Source: Desulfotignum sp. (lineage in GTDB: Bacteria; Desulfobacterota; Desulfobacteria; Desulfobacterales; Desulfobacteraceae). Taken from it: a stretch of 64,000 bases of DNA. Shown here in pieces: positions 38,269-47,803 of this stretch. The stretch lies in assembly GCA_011390335.1 (NCBI GenBank), contig JAABSO010000006.1:90932-154931 (forward strand), in the 5' to 3' direction. Under the pieces are notes generated by a model. That model ran no database searches. It was given only the letters and a program-made list of their open reading frames with translations, and was not told the DNA's origin. Numbering within the stretch: position 1 is the stretch's first letter; each line of letters begins with the position of its first letter. The position numbers were made by a program, and so were the translations under genes.

Positions 38269-40359
38269 ATGGAAAAAATTGTAACAGCCCAGATCGGTGG
38301 AAGAGAATTTTCCATCAGTACCGGCAAAATCGCCAAACAGGCCCCCGGCGCTGTTGTGGTCCAGCTCGGTGAAACCGTTGTCCTGGTCACTGCGGTGGCA
38401 TCCAAAACCCCCAAAGAAGAGATCAGTTTTCTGCCCCTTACCGTGGAATACCAGGAGCGCATTTATGCAGCCGGACGGATTCCGGGCAACTATTTCCGGC
38501 GGGAGATCGGCCGGCCCTCTGAAGATGAAACTTTGCGGGCCAGGCTGATTGACCGGCCCATCCGGCCTTTGTTCAAAGATGACTACAACCACGAAACCCA
38601 GGTCATGGCCACGGTGTTGTCCACCGACAAAATGTGTGATCCCGGCATTCTGGCCATTGTGGGGGCATCTGCCGCCCTGGAGATATCTGATATCCCCTTT
38701 GACGGCCCCATCGCCGGTATCAAGGTCGGCCGCATAAACGGTGAGTTTGTAGCCAATCCCAGCCTGGAACAGATGGAAGAAAGCGACATTGAACTGACCG
38801 TGGCAGGCTCTAGAACCGGTGTGGTCATGGTGGAAGGCGGCGCCAATATCATTTCGGAACAGGATATGCTGGATGCCATCTTTTTTGGCCATGCAGCCAT
38901 GCAGCCCATCATTGACATGCAGATGGAACTCAAAAACAGCGTGGGAAAAGAAAAACATGCATTTGTCCCCCCGGCCCGTGATCCTGAACTGGCACAAAAA
39001 ATAGCATCCTTTGCCGGAGAAGGTATCAAAGAGCGGGTGCAGATCAAGACCAAAATAGAACGCCAGGTCGCTCTGAGCAGTTTTAAAGAAGAGGTGGTGG
39101 CCCATTTTAGCAATGACTATCCAGATCATGTCAAGGAGATCAAGGAAGGTTTCAGCAAGGCTGTCAAGGAAGTCAGCCGGGATATAACGCTTACCCAAAA
39201 TCACCGCATCGACGGCAGGGCCTTTGATGAAATCCGGGATATTACCTGTGAAGTGGGCATGCTGCGGCGCCCCCACGGCAGTGCCCTGTTTACCAGGGGA
39301 GAAACCCAGGTGCTCGGGGTCATGACCCTGGGATCAGGCCCGGATGAGCAGCGGGTGGAGACTTTGGCTGGCAATGAAACCAGAAGCTTCATGCTTCATT
39401 ACAACTTCCCTCCCTATTCCGTGGGAGAGGTCAAACGGGCAGGCGGCCCCAGCCGCCGGGATATCGGCCACGGCAACCTGGCCACCCGTGCCATTGAGAG
39501 GATCCTGCCTGATCCTGAAGATTTTGAATACACCATCCGCCTGGTGGGCGAGGTCATGGAATCCAACGGATCTTCCTCCATGGGTACCGTGTGTGCCGGC
39601 TGTCTGGCGATGATGGACGGCGGGGTTCCCATCAAGGCGCCTGTTTCCGGTATTGCCATGGGCCTGATAAAAGGCGGGGACAAAACCGTCATCCTCTCGG
39701 ATATTCTGGGAGACGAAGACCATTTCGGTGATATGGATTTCAAGGTGGCCGGGCCCAAAGAGGGCATCACCGCCCTGCAGATGGATATAAAAATCAAGGA
39801 ATTATCCAAAGATATCATGGAAAAAGCCTTGATCCAGGCCAGGGCCGGACGGCTGCATATCCTGGAAAAAATGCTGGAAACCATCGGCAAATCCCGGGAT
39901 GACATATCCCCCCATGCCCCCAAAATTTTGAGTATCATGATCAATCCGGACAAAATCAGGGATATCATCGGTCCTGGCGGCAAAATCATCCGGGCACTCC
40001 AGGCGGACACCAACACGGTCATTCAAGTGGATGACTCCGGCCTTGTGAAAATTGCAGGAGAAAACCAGGAAGAGGCACAACGGGCAATGGACATGGTCTC
40101 TGATATTGCCCTGGATCCCGAAATTGGTACCATCTACGAAGGCAAGGTGGTGAAAATAACCGATTTTGGCGCATTTGTGAACATCAAGTCCGGCACCGAC
40201 GGCCTGGTGCATATTTCCGAACTGGCTGACTACCGGGTGAAAAAAGTGACCGATGTGGTCAAAGAAGGTGATGTTATTTCCGTAAAAGTGCTGGATATTA
40301 CCCGGGACGGAAAAATCAAGCTGAGCTACAAAGCAGCAAAAGCGGATGAAAAAGAATAA
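38269..40359 (+). CDS. pnp: polyribonucleotide nucleotidyltransferase (PNPase)
   Basis: 3'-5' phosphorolytic exoribonuclease of RNA turnover. The 696-aa protein has two RNase PH-like domains (about 10-140 and 310-540, with the [24 protein letters not shown] motif and [13 protein letters not shown]), a KH domain ([16 protein letters not shown] near 562-577) and a C-terminal S1 domain ([20 protein letters not shown] near 619-638). TAAGGAG precedes the ATG. It overlaps the next gene by 14 bases. Confidence 0.98.
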   Translation: MEKIVTAQIGGREFSISTGKIAKQAPGAVVVQLGETVVLVTAVASKTPKEEISFLPLTVEYQERIYAAGRIPGNYFRREIGRPSEDETLRARLIDRPIRPLFKDDYNHETQVMATVLSTDKMCDPGILAIVGASAALEISDIPFDGPIAGIKVGRINGEFVANPSLEQMEESDIELTVAGSRTGVVMVEGGANIISEQDMLDAIFFGHAAMQPIIDMQMELKNSVGKEKHAFVPPARDPELAQKIASFAGEGIKERVQIKTKIERQVALSSFKEEVVAHFSNDYPDHVKEIKEGFSKAVKEVSRDITLTQNHRIDGRAFDEIRDITCEVGMLRRPHGSALFTRGETQVLGVMTLGSGPDEQRVETLAGNETRSFMLHYNFPPYSVGEVKRAGGPSRRDIGHGNLATRAIERILPDPEDFEYTIRLVGEVMESNGSSSMGTVCAGCLAMMDGGVPIKAPVSGIAMGLIKGGDKTVILSDILGDEDHFGDMDFKVAGPKEGITALQMDIKIKELSKDIMEKALIQARAGRLHILEKMLETIGKSRDDISPHAPKILSIMINPDKIRDIIGPGGKIIRALQADTNTVIQVDDSGLVKIAGENQEEAQRAMDMVSDIALDPEIGTIYEGKVVKITDFGAFVNIKSGTDGLVHISELADYRVKKVTDVVKEGDVISVKVLDITRDGKIKLSYKAAKADEKE

Positions 40360-41188
40360 TTCTTTTTGTATCTGTTCCCTTGCTTCCGGCAGCAAAGGGA
40401 ATGCAGTGCTGGTTTCTACTCCAAAAACAGCCATTCTTGTGGATGCCGGACTGTCCGGAAAAGAAATCCAGCGGCGGATGGCTGCTGTGGGGGAAACCCC
40501 GGAGCGCCTGTCCGCCATCATCATCACCCATGAACACAGAGACCATATTCAGGGAGCCGGGGTATTGGGCCGTCGGTTCAATATCCCGGTCTACATGACA
40601 AAGGCCACTTACCAGGCCTGTGCAAAGGTTGTCGGTAAAATTCCCGATGTAAGGTGGTTTGGCTGTGGTGAAAGTTTTGCGGTCAATAATTGTAACACTG
40701 CCATAGATGACAAGATTTGCGATGAATCACTATTGACGGTACACCCTTTTTCAACCTCCCATGATGCCTCAGACCCGGCCGGTCTCACCCTGACCTGGCA
40801 GGGGTGCAAAATCGGTATTGCTACAGATCTGGGCATTGCCACCAACCTTGTGAAAGACCATCTGCGCGATTGCAGTGTGCTCTACCTTGAATCCAACCAT
40901 GACCCGGATATGCTCATCAACGGGTCCTATCCCTGGCATCTGAAACAGCGCATCAAATCCCGCACCGGACACCTGTCCAATGCAGATGCAGGAATACTTT
41001 TGTCCCAGCTGGCCCACAAAAATCTGAAACATGTGATTCTGGCCCATTTGAGTGAAGAGAACAACCGTCCTGAACATGCCTTGTCTGAAGCGGGCAGATG
41101 CCTGAACGGTTCTTCGGCTGTAGTGTCCGTAGCCGGCCCTGACCGGCCGGGAGAAATTATCCGCATTTCCGCTGACATATCTGTATAG
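40346..41188 (+). CDS. metallo-beta-lactamase fold hydrolase (YycJ/WalJ-like)
   Basis: A 280-aa protein of the metallo-beta-lactamase superfamily with the metal motif THEHRDH (His62, His64, Asp66, His67) and later ligands in [11 protein letters not shown] and LAHLSEENN. It resembles YycJ-type exonuclease-like proteins linked to DNA repair and cell wall control in other bacteria; the substrate here is unproven. Its start lies inside the end of pnp, so translation is probably coupled. Confidence 0.88.
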   Translation: MKKNNSFCICSLASGSKGNAVLVSTPKTAILVDAGLSGKEIQRRMAAVGETPERLSAIIITHEHRDHIQGAGVLGRRFNIPVYMTKATYQACAKVVGKIPDVRWFGCGESFAVNNCNTAIDDKICDESLLTVHPFSTSHDASDPAGLTLTWQGCKIGIATDLGIATNLVKDHLRDCSVLYLESNHDPDMLINGSYPWHLKQRIKSRTGHLSNADAGILLSQLAHKNLKHVILAHLSEENNRPEHALSEAGRCLNGSSAVVSVAGPDRPGEIIRISADISV

Positions 41189-41332
41189 AAAACCAACGTA
41201 ACAGACATCGACAGGTCACCAGAACACTCTGATAAATTAATGCTTTTATTCAGGCGCTAAATTTTTTATACTGGCATTATATGTGACCGCGGAATTCGTG
41301 CACATTAATCTGATCCAAAAGGAAATCCTGTC

Positions 41333-41956
41333 ATGAACGCCATTATCGATGCCCTGCATTTCCGGCATGCCTGTAAAAAGTTTGATCCGGATAAAAAAAT
41401 TGCCCCCAGAGACCTGGATACCATCCTTGAGGCAGCAAGGCTGTCTCCCTTTTCATTCGGTATGGAGGCCTGGAAATTTTTAGTGCTCCACTCTGATGCT
41501 ATCCGGGAAAAACTGCGGCCGGCCTGCTGGGACCAGGCCCAGGTGACCGACAGCAGCCATGTGGTCGTGATCCTTGCCAGACCGGATCTGGTCACTCCCG
41601 GCAACCCTTACGTGGATAAAAGTTTTGCCGGGCGGGGATTGCCGGAAGATGCAACAAAAGCCTATATTGAAAAATACAAATGGTATATGGAAACCGAGGT
41701 CTATCCCCGGATGAACCTGTATGCCTGGTGCTGTAAACAGTGCTATATTGCCCTGGCCAATATCATGACCACAGCAGCGTCTCTGGGGATCGACTCCTGC
41801 CCCATGGAAGGATTTGAAAAAGACCGGGTGGAGGCGGTTCTGGGTATAGATACCAAAGAATTTGAGGTGGCGGTGCTGGTGGCCCTGGGGTACCGGGCAG
41901 GTGACCAGCCCCCCCGGCGGCGCCATTCAAAAGAGATGCTGGTGGAAATCCGTTGA
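41333..41956 (+). CDS. nitroreductase family flavoprotein
   Basis: A 207-aa FMN-dependent NAD(P)H oxidoreductase. The N-terminus (RHACKKFDPDKKIAPRDLDTILEAARLSPF in outline) and the C-terminal GYRAGDQPPRRRHSKEMLVEI are typical of NfsB/YdgI-type nitroreductases. These reduce nitroaromatics or quinones; the natural substrate is unknown. A gap of 144 bases precedes it and the sigma54 regulator follows after 68 bases. A link to that regulator is possible but not shown. Confidence 0.88.
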   Translation: MNAIIDALHFRHACKKFDPDKKIAPRDLDTILEAARLSPFSFGMEAWKFLVLHSDAIREKLRPACWDQAQVTDSSHVVVILARPDLVTPGNPYVDKSFAGRGLPEDATKAYIEKYKWYMETEVYPRMNLYAWCCKQCYIALANIMTTAASLGIDSCPMEGFEKDRVEAVLGIDTKEFEVAVLVALGYRAGDQPPRRRHSKEMLVEIR

Positions 41957-42024
41957 CAGGCTAAAACCGGGCTGGCTGCATGCAGCAGCCGGTTCCGGAC
42001 CGACCGGGCAGAAAGGAGGCAGAC

Positions 42025-43368
42025 ATGTCCCAGGCCAGAATCCTGGTGGTGGATGATGAACTGGTGATCCGTGAATCCCTTGCCGGCTGGCTTAAGCGGG
42101 ACGGATTTTTCGTGGACACCGTGCCCAGCGGCGAAGATGCCCTTGCACTGCTCAAAAAACAGGGGTTTGATATCATGCTGCTGGATATCCAGCTGGACGG
42201 CATCAGCGGCATGGAGGTGCTGTCCCATGTCAAAGAACATTATCCGGACATCGATGTGATCATGATCACGGCCTACGGCTCCATCCCTTCTGCGGTGCAG
42301 GCCATGAAATCCCACGCCCATGATTATCTGCTCAAGCCTTTTGATCCTGACGAACTGGGCGTGATGATCCAGAAGCTGCTGGAACACCGCAAAAAGGCGA
42401 AAGAGCATGCGTTTTTAAAGGATGCGTTTGAAGAGCAGACCCGGTTTGAAAGCATGATCGGCCAGTCGCCTGCCATGCAGGAAATTTTCAAGCTGATCCA
42501 GGATATCGCGGACACACAAAGCACTGTGCTCATCACAGGGGAAACCGGATCAGGCAAGGGCCTGGCCGCCAAAGCCATCCATTCTTCCAGCCGGGTGTCT
42601 GAAGGGCCTTTTGTGGCGGTCAACTGCGGGGCTATCCCTAAACATATCATGGAAAGCGAGCTGTTCGGACACCAGAAAGGCGCGTTTACCGATGCCAGGG
42701 AAACAAAAAAAGGCCGACTGGAGATGGCAGGCGGCGGCACCCTGTTTCTGGATGAGATCGGTGAGATCTCCATGCGCATGCAGATCGACCTGCTTCAGGT
42801 ACTTGAGGACAGGGTGTTTTACCGGGTGGGGGGCACCCAGCCCATTACCGCGGATTTCAGGGTCATTGCCGCCACCAACTCAGATCTGCAAAAAGCCATT
42901 GCCCACCGCAGTTTCAGAGAGGATCTGTTTTACCGGCTCAATGTTATCTCTTTGACCATGCCGCCCCTGCGGGAACGCAAGGAGGATATCCCGCTGCTGG
43001 CCGAGCATTTTTTAGAAAAATTCACCCGGGAAGTGAACCGGGGCGTGGAAAGGTTCAGCAGAGATGCCATGGATGAACTCATGCTCTATCACTGGCCGGG
43101 CAATGTCAGGGAATTGTCCAATGCCATTGAACGGGCCGTGGTGGTGTGCAAAACCACCACCATCACCCCCCAGGACCTGCCCATCTGCGGGACCCCGGAC
43201 CATCCTGCCCACCCTGCCGGGGTGTCGTTGCATGATGTGGAAAAAGAGCATATCCACACCACCCTGACCCGTACCGGCTGGCATATATCCAAGGCTGCCG
43301 GCATTCTGGGCATAGACCGCTCCACCCTCTACAACAAGATCAAACGGTATGATCTGAAGCCGGAGTAA
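42025..43368 (+). CDS. sigma54-dependent response regulator (NtrC type)
   Basis: A 447-aa activator. The receiver domain (1-125) has phospho-acceptor Asp54 and the acidic pair Asp10-Asp11. The AAA+ domain has Walker A GETGSGKG and the sigma54 contact loop GAFTDA at 219-224, a variant of GAFTGA. A Fis-type helix-turn-helix lies at the C-terminus (HISKAAGILGIDRSTLYNKIKRY). The ATG at 42025 follows AAAGGAGG. The likely kinase partner is at 46618. Likely targets are the two GcvH-like genes, by proximity. Confidence 0.93.
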   Translation: MSQARILVVDDELVIRESLAGWLKRDGFFVDTVPSGEDALALLKKQGFDIMLLDIQLDGISGMEVLSHVKEHYPDIDVIMITAYGSIPSAVQAMKSHAHDYLLKPFDPDELGVMIQKLLEHRKKAKEHAFLKDAFEEQTRFESMIGQSPAMQEIFKLIQDIADTQSTVLITGETGSGKGLAAKAIHSSSRVSEGPFVAVNCGAIPKHIMESELFGHQKGAFTDARETKKGRLEMAGGGTLFLDEIGEISMRMQIDLLQVLEDRVFYRVGGTQPITADFRVIAATNSDLQKAIAHRSFREDLFYRLNVISLTMPPLRERKEDIPLLAEHFLEKFTREVNRGVERFSRDAMDELMLYHWPGNVRELSNAIERAVVVCKTTTITPQDLPICGTPDHPAHPAGVSLHDVEKEHIHTTLTRTGWHISKAAGILGIDRSTLYNKIKRYDLKPE

Positions 43369-43382
43369 AAGGCTGTGTATCC

Positions 43383-43931
43383 ATGAAACCGCCCGGTCTG
43401 ATTCTGGTGTCCCCTGTGGGCGATATTGCCGATGATATCAGTGGGGCGGTGGCAGACAAAGTTGCAGAGGTGTTTAAAGCCGAGGTCCGGATTACCCCGC
43501 TTTTGCCGGACATTGCTTTTGCCTATGATGTGGACCGGAACCAGTATTGGTCCACCCGGGTGCTGGAAGAACTGGAAAAAAACGCCCCTGAGCACTGCCT
43601 CAAGGTGGTGGCCATTACCAAAAAAGATCTGTTCATCCCCATTTTAACCCATGTGTATGGCGAGGCCCAGCTGGGAGGCAAGGCCGCCGTTGTTTCCATC
43701 ACCCGGCTGAACACCGGCCTGGACGCCGTGGGTACGGCCGGGTTCATGGACCGGATTGTCAAAGAAGCAATCCATGAGCTGGGCCATACCTTTGATCTGC
43801 GCCATTGTGACGACCCGCTGTGCATCATGCATTACTGCCGCAAAATTGCAGATGTGGACCGGAAAATGAACCGGTTTTGCCGTTACTGCAGCATTTATTT
43901 GTCCGACAGCATCAAGGCCCTGGAGAAATAA
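43383..43931 (+). CDS. archaemetzincin family zinc peptidase
   Basis: A 182-aa protein with the archaemetzincin motif: His131-Glu132, His135, His141, then Cys142-x4-Cys147-x-Met149 and a downstream Cys166-x2-Cys169 that matches the second zinc site. The conserved Gly of HExxHxxGxxH is Asp138 here (HELGHTFDLRHC). Archaemetzincins are compact metalloproteases with an unusual second zinc; natural substrates are not known. It starts 15 bases after the response regulator and overlaps the end of the first GcvH-like gene by 20 bases, convergently. Confidence 0.88.
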   Translation: MKPPGLILVSPVGDIADDISGAVADKVAEVFKAEVRITPLLPDIAFAYDVDRNQYWSTRVLEELEKNAPEHCLKVVAITKKDLFIPILTHVYGEAQLGGKAAVVSITRLNTGLDAVGTAGFMDRIVKEAIHELGHTFDLRHCDDPLCIMHYCRKIADVDRKMNRFCRYCSIYLSDSIKALEK

Positions 43932-44835
43932 AGGTTTTTATCAGCCGATCCTTGTGTGCTTCCGGGACATTGCCCAGAATATCTCTGACCAGAGAACCGC
44001 CGTCAGCCGCTTTCAATTGCGTGGCATCTTCCAGAAATGCATGCAGCTTTTCAACCTGGCCGGCCATGAACTGCCGGCTGTCTGCCATGAACAAAAGCTT
44101 TTTGAGATTCTGCTTGATATCCGGGCAGTGCACCAGGTAAATCCACCCGTCAGTATACGGGGCGGTTGTCACCAGGCCCGGATTCTTTTTTACTTCCGGG
44201 TTGACCTGGGTAATGATGCCGGAAACCGCAGAGATAAATGGTATGGGATATCTGTTGCGAAACAGGGTGAACCCGGTCTGTCCCTGTGCCACTTGTTTGC
44301 CCATCAGGGGGGTAGCAACGTTGTCAATCTTTCCCACAAGCCGGGAGGCAAAATCATCGATCCCCATGCGCACAAATCCCTGGTCTTCGATCTTCACCCA
44401 GGTGTGTCCGGCAGACAGATAATACCCTGCCGGCAGAACCACCCCGCTGACGGTTTCAAAATCCATGGGCTGCATCATGGCATGCACTTTGAAATGGTCA
44501 TAAAAATACTGGTCAAATTCACAGTCAATGCAGTGATACGCTTTAGGGCAGGCCTTAAAGGAAATTTTTCCCTTCATGTGGTGGATACAGGGGCGTTTGG
44601 CCAGCGGCATTTTTTTGAGCCGGTCCTGCCAGAACATAAGAGAGCTTTTTTTCCCGAAAGGAATTTTTCCCTGATCCAGAAGGTGCTGGTTTTGTCTGCA
44701 CACCCGGTTCAAGGCCCGGTCAAACCGGCACCCGGTACAGGAAAAATCCGTGGGGCAATATTTTTTTGGGACCACCCCCGCCTGCATCCACAGGCACTGG
44801 GGGGCGGTTCGCTGTGTGGTTTGAAGCTGTTCCAT
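43912..44835 (-). CDS. cysteine-rich protein with degenerate GcvH-like domain, paralog A
   Basis: The 307-aa protein has two copies of the module C-x12-C-x5-C-x2-C-x-F-D (Cys14, 27, 33, 36 and Cys83, 96, 102, 105). A domain at about 134-235 resembles glycine cleavage H protein (GHTWVKIEDQGFVRMGIDDFA, then AVSGIITQVNPEV). Where GcvH has the lipoyl lysine (ESVKA), this protein has Arg195, so it should not be lipoylated. The start at 44835 is set by GAGGAGA; the frame is open to 44892. Function unknown; the cysteine quartets may bind zinc or iron-sulfur. Paralog B ends 26 bases upstream. Confidence 0.85.
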   Translation of the reverse strand: MEQLQTTQRTAPQCLWMQAGVVPKKYCPTDFSCTGCRFDRALNRVCRQNQHLLDQGKIPFGKKSSLMFWQDRLKKMPLAKRPCIHHMKGKISFKACPKAYHCIDCEFDQYFYDHFKVHAMMQPMDFETVSGVVLPAGYYLSAGHTWVKIEDQGFVRMGIDDFASRLVGKIDNVATPLMGKQVAQGQTGFTLFRNRYPIPFISAVSGIITQVNPEVKKNPGLVTTAPYTDGWIYLVHCPDIKQNLKKLLFMADSRQFMAGQVEKLHAFLEDATQLKAADGGSLVRDILGNVPEAHKDRLIKTFISPGP

Positions 44836-44861
44836 GGGATTTCTCCTCAAGCAAAAAAAAA

Positions 44862-45782
44862 TTACAGAAAGGTCCGGGTCAGCCGGTCCCATCCCAGGGC
44901 CGGCAGGCCGCCGAATACATCTCTTTGCAGCACACCGCCGTCAGCGGCCAGGGGGCCTGTGATCTTTTCAATCATTTTTTCTAGGGTGGTGATGTCATTG
45001 TCCAGCCAGGCGGTGCTGGTTTCATCATCCATCAGGTCCTTTACCGCGCCTTTGATATCTGCATTGTGCACCGTGAACAGCCAGCCATCCCCGTAAGGGT
45101 GATCCTGGGAGATATCAGGCCGGGATCTTACGGTTTCATTGACCCGGGTGATTACTCCGTTCACCGGAGAGCGGACATCTGCCTGGTTGTGTTTGCGGCG
45201 GATACCCCATCCGGTACTGGCCTGATTCAATTCCTGGCCCACCAGGGGCAAGTCAAACCCGTCCGGGCCCCCCAGCACCTTGAAGGAAAAATCATCCATG
45301 CCCACCCGGATGACACCGCCGCTGTCAATGGCGGCCCAGGTATGGCCTGAATGGAAATAATACCCGCCAGCCAGGTCAAACCCCTTGACCTGTGTGTTTC
45401 TGACGGGTTCATGGCCCCGGGCGGGTGTCAACGCATCCTCAAATACCTGGTCAAACGCGCACCGGTCGCAGTTGTAGTTCATGGGACAGGTGCGCATGTC
45501 AGCCCGGCCGGTCATGGCATGACGGCAGATGCGCCGGCTGCCCGGCTGCCGCCGCATGGCTTCCTGCCAGGTGAGGTGTTTGCCGGAAGCTGCAGCCTTT
45601 CCCATGGCAGCATCATATTTACACCCGGTGCAATCATAATAATGGGTGCAGTTTTTTCTGGCCGTCACCCCGGCCTGCATCCAGATACAGGGACGCGGGG
45701 AGCTGTTGTTGCCGATTTCCCAGACAGGGCTGGTTTTTGAAACATCTTTTTTCAAAACAGAGCTTGTGGCTGTGGTCATCAT
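44862..45782 (-). CDS. cysteine-rich protein with degenerate GcvH-like domain, paralog B
   Basis: A 306-aa paralog of the protein downstream, with the same spacing in both modules C-x12-C-x5-C-x2-C (Cys32, 45, 51, 54 and Cys86, 99, 105, 108). The GcvH-like domain (about 143-240; GHTWAAIDSGGVIRVGMDDFS, then SPVNGVITRVNETV) has His198 at the lipoyl lysine position. AAGGAGG lies 6 bases before the ATG at 45782. It is first gene of the pair, and its upstream gap of 835 bases carries repeats and sigma54-like sites. Probably co-transcribed with paralog A. Function unknown. Confidence 0.85.
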   Translation of the reverse strand: MMTTATSSVLKKDVSKTSPVWEIGNNSSPRPCIWMQAGVTARKNCTHYYDCTGCKYDAAMGKAAASGKHLTWQEAMRRQPGSRRICRHAMTGRADMRTCPMNYNCDRCAFDQVFEDALTPARGHEPVRNTQVKGFDLAGGYYFHSGHTWAAIDSGGVIRVGMDDFSFKVLGGPDGFDLPLVGQELNQASTGWGIRRKHNQADVRSPVNGVITRVNETVRSRPDISQDHPYGDGWLFTVHNADIKGAVKDLMDDETSTAWLDNDITTLEKMIEKITGPLAADGGVLQRDVFGGLPALGWDRLTRTFL

Positions 45783-46067
45783 GGTGTGCCTCCTTTGTGT
45801 TGGTTAAAAAAATTTTCTTTCAAGTCGTTACCGGATATAAGAGCAAAAACAATACCAAAGTCTGGACCGGGGACAAAAAAACCTGAACACCCGTGATTTC
45901 ATGCGGGTCTTTCGATATCATTTTCAAATCCAGGCAAAAATACCAGGAGGCAGGGAATGACGGATTTTTCAGCATATTCCAGCAGGAATGAAGGTAAAAA
46001 GGGGGCATCGGTTTGCGGTCAGGGGGTTTTACAGATTGTTGGATTTTACGACACCGTTGTGGGAATT

Positions 46068-46083
46068 TGCAGCAATTTGTCCT
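46068..46083 (-). promoter_or_regulatory. weak sigma54-type site upstream of paralog B
   Basis: On the minus strand AGGACAAATTGCTGCA keeps GG and GC at the -24/-12 spacing (GG-N10-GC) but matches few other consensus bases. It would give a leader of about 280 bases before paralog B. Tentative. Confidence 0.25.
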
Positions 46084-46124
46084 GGAATTTTTCCTGGTTT
46101 GCGCAACTGCTTCCTGAAGGCCGC

Positions 46125-46280
46125 CCCTGTGGATATCCTGTGCCCGTCCCGAGATCCGGATGGCCTGTTGCCGAAGGGCATGGCATGCAGAATGCACGCA
46201 ATATGTGTTCTCAATGCTGTGCAGATTTTTCGAACCTGGCCATCCAGCTCTGACGGTCCGTTCACAGGATATCCACAGGG
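46125..46280. repeat. 18-bp perfect inverted repeat with 120-base spacing
   Basis: 46125-46142 (CCCTGTGGATATCCTGTG) is the exact reverse complement of 46263-46280. Each arm is itself nearly palindromic around GGATATCC. The size, spacing and place between divergent genes suit paired binding sites for an enhancer-binding dimer such as the response regulator at 42.0 kb. Confidence 0.7.
46181..46196 (+). promoter_or_regulatory. sigma54-type promoter candidate
   Basis: TGGCATGCAGAATGCA matches the -24/-12 consensus TGGCACG-N4-TTGCA at 10 of 12 fixed positions with correct GG-GC spacing. It would transcribe towards the kinase gene with a leader of about 410 bases. It lies between the arms of the inverted repeat. 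Confidence 0.45.
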
Positions 46281-46617
46281 CTTGGCTGCCGTAACAATTT
46301 GGCCTTCCCTGTGGTTTTCCTGCATACGGATGACTTTTGGGGGGATGCCGGGCGTTGCGGCAGGGTAATCGCATGTAGAAGCAGTGTCACATATATTGAC
46401 ATAGCTCCCTGAGGGTAGCGGTGTGACAGGATCGTCAGATGACAATCTCGGGCCGGTCACACGGCACTCTCATGGGGCGGGCATACGCAGCTGAACAGGA
46501 TGTTGTTACATGCGATGCCCCTAAGCATTGCACAACTTACGCTTGTGTTTTTGGCCGAGCCTGTGATAGAAAAAAAGTATATTTTCCATTTGTTGAAAAA
46601 TGTGCAAGGGGGGTTTT

Positions 46618-47793
46618 ATGGCCGGTGTTCCCCAGAATGAATTTGCGACAATCCTCAACGGGATCAGGGACTTTATTCTCATTATTTCTCCGGACCAGAA
46701 AATCCTGGAGGTCAATGAAGCGTTTTTAAAGCACATGCAGTATCGCCGGGAGGATGTGATCGGTAAAAAATGCTATGAAGTGTTCCAGCGCATCACCCGG
46801 AAAAGCTCCAACTGCCATGAACGCTGCCCCCTGGATCAGGTGGTCAAAAAAAGGCGCCACTGCCAGGTGGAGCTTTCCCGGGTGGACCAGAAAGGCAAAA
46901 CCTGGTACACGGAACTGACCATTTTCCCCATCTGGGAAAAAAAAGGCAAAATTTTAAAATTTATCGAAATCAGCAGAGACATCACCAAACGCAAGTCCGA
47001 TGAAAAAAAGACCAGAGAACACCTCCAGAAAATGGTGGAGGAACGCACCCGGCAGTTGAAAGAATCCCATGAACAGCTTTTGCACCAGGACAAGATGGCA
47101 TCTCTGGGAAAATTATCCTCTTCCGTGGTCCATGAAATCAATAACCCGGTGGCCGGCATACTCAATCTGGTGCTGCTCAGCAAGCGGATATTAAAAGAAG
47201 ACAGCATCACGGAATCGGAACTGGGTGTTTTTCAGCAATACCTGGATCTCATGGAGACCGAAACCCGCCGGGTCACCCGCATCATCGGCAATTTGCTGGC
47301 CTTTGCCCGGCAGTCTAAAATCGAGGTCACCCGGTTTGACGTCAACGAACTCATCGAACAGACCTTGATGCTCAACGCGAACCTGCTGCGCCTCAACAAG
47401 ATCCGGATCATCGAGGATCTGGAAAGAAACCTGCCCCTGATCAGGGGATCAGAAGACCAGATCCAGCAGGTGGTCATGAACCTGATCTCCAATGCCGTGG
47501 AGAGCATGGCCCAGGCCCAAAGAAAACGGCTGACCCTGAAAACCTGCAGCACCCCGGACAAGAATGCCGTGAAAATGCAGATCACGGATACCGGCGCCGG
47601 CATACCCACTGCATATATTTCCAAAATATTTGAGCCGTTTTTCACCACCAAGAAGAAAGGCAAGGGCGTGGGCCTGGGGCTGTCCGTGGTCTACGGTATC
47701 ATAGAGGAACACGGTGGAAAAATGTATGTGGATTCAACCGAAGGCCAGGGCACCTGTTTTACCATTACCCTTCATACCGCTGGCCCGTCCTGA
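46618..47793 (+). CDS. soluble PAS sensor histidine kinase
   Basis: A 391-aa kinase with no membrane segment. The PAS domain (about 10-125) contains clustered cysteines (SNCHERCPLDQV), a possible metal or redox site. A coiled-coil linker leads to the HisKA dimerisation helix with the phospho-acceptor His in VVHEINNPVAG, then the HATPase with N box (NLISNAVE), G1 (DTGAGIP) and G2 (GKGVGLGLSVVYGI). The start at 46618 follows AAGGGGGG. Likely partner of the response regulator at 42.0 kb, with the GcvH-like pair between them. Confidence 0.92.
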   Translation: MAGVPQNEFATILNGIRDFILIISPDQKILEVNEAFLKHMQYRREDVIGKKCYEVFQRITRKSSNCHERCPLDQVVKKRRHCQVELSRVDQKGKTWYTELTIFPIWEKKGKILKFIEISRDITKRKSDEKKTREHLQKMVEERTRQLKESHEQLLHQDKMASLGKLSSSVVHEINNPVAGILNLVLLSKRILKEDSITESELGVFQQYLDLMETETRRVTRIIGNLLAFARQSKIEVTRFDVNELIEQTLMLNANLLRLNKIRIIEDLERNLPLIRGSEDQIQQVVMNLISNAVESMAQAQRKRLTLKTCSTPDKNAVKMQITDTGAGIPTAYISKIFEPFFTTKKKGKGVGLGLSVVYGIIEEHGGKMYVDSTEGQGTCFTITLHTAGPS

Positions 47794-47803
47794 AGCGTCC
47801 ATC

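Larger units (their letters stand above)
45783..46617. other. 835-base regulatory gap between the GcvH-like pair and the kinase
   Basis: No convincing gene is present: frames in this gap are arginine- and proline-rich or lack ribosome binding sites and known motifs. It holds an 18-bp inverted repeat (46125-46142 and 46263-46280), a sigma54-type site on the plus strand inside the repeat (46181-46196), and a weaker GG-N10-GC match on the minus strand (46068-46083) facing paralog B. The remainder shows nothing clear. Confidence 0.6.

Noticed and set aside
45820..46374. 184-codon frame on the minus strand in the long gap
   Set aside because: Cys/Arg/Pro-rich with no motif, no ribosome binding site, and it overlaps the inverted repeat and sigma54-like sites.
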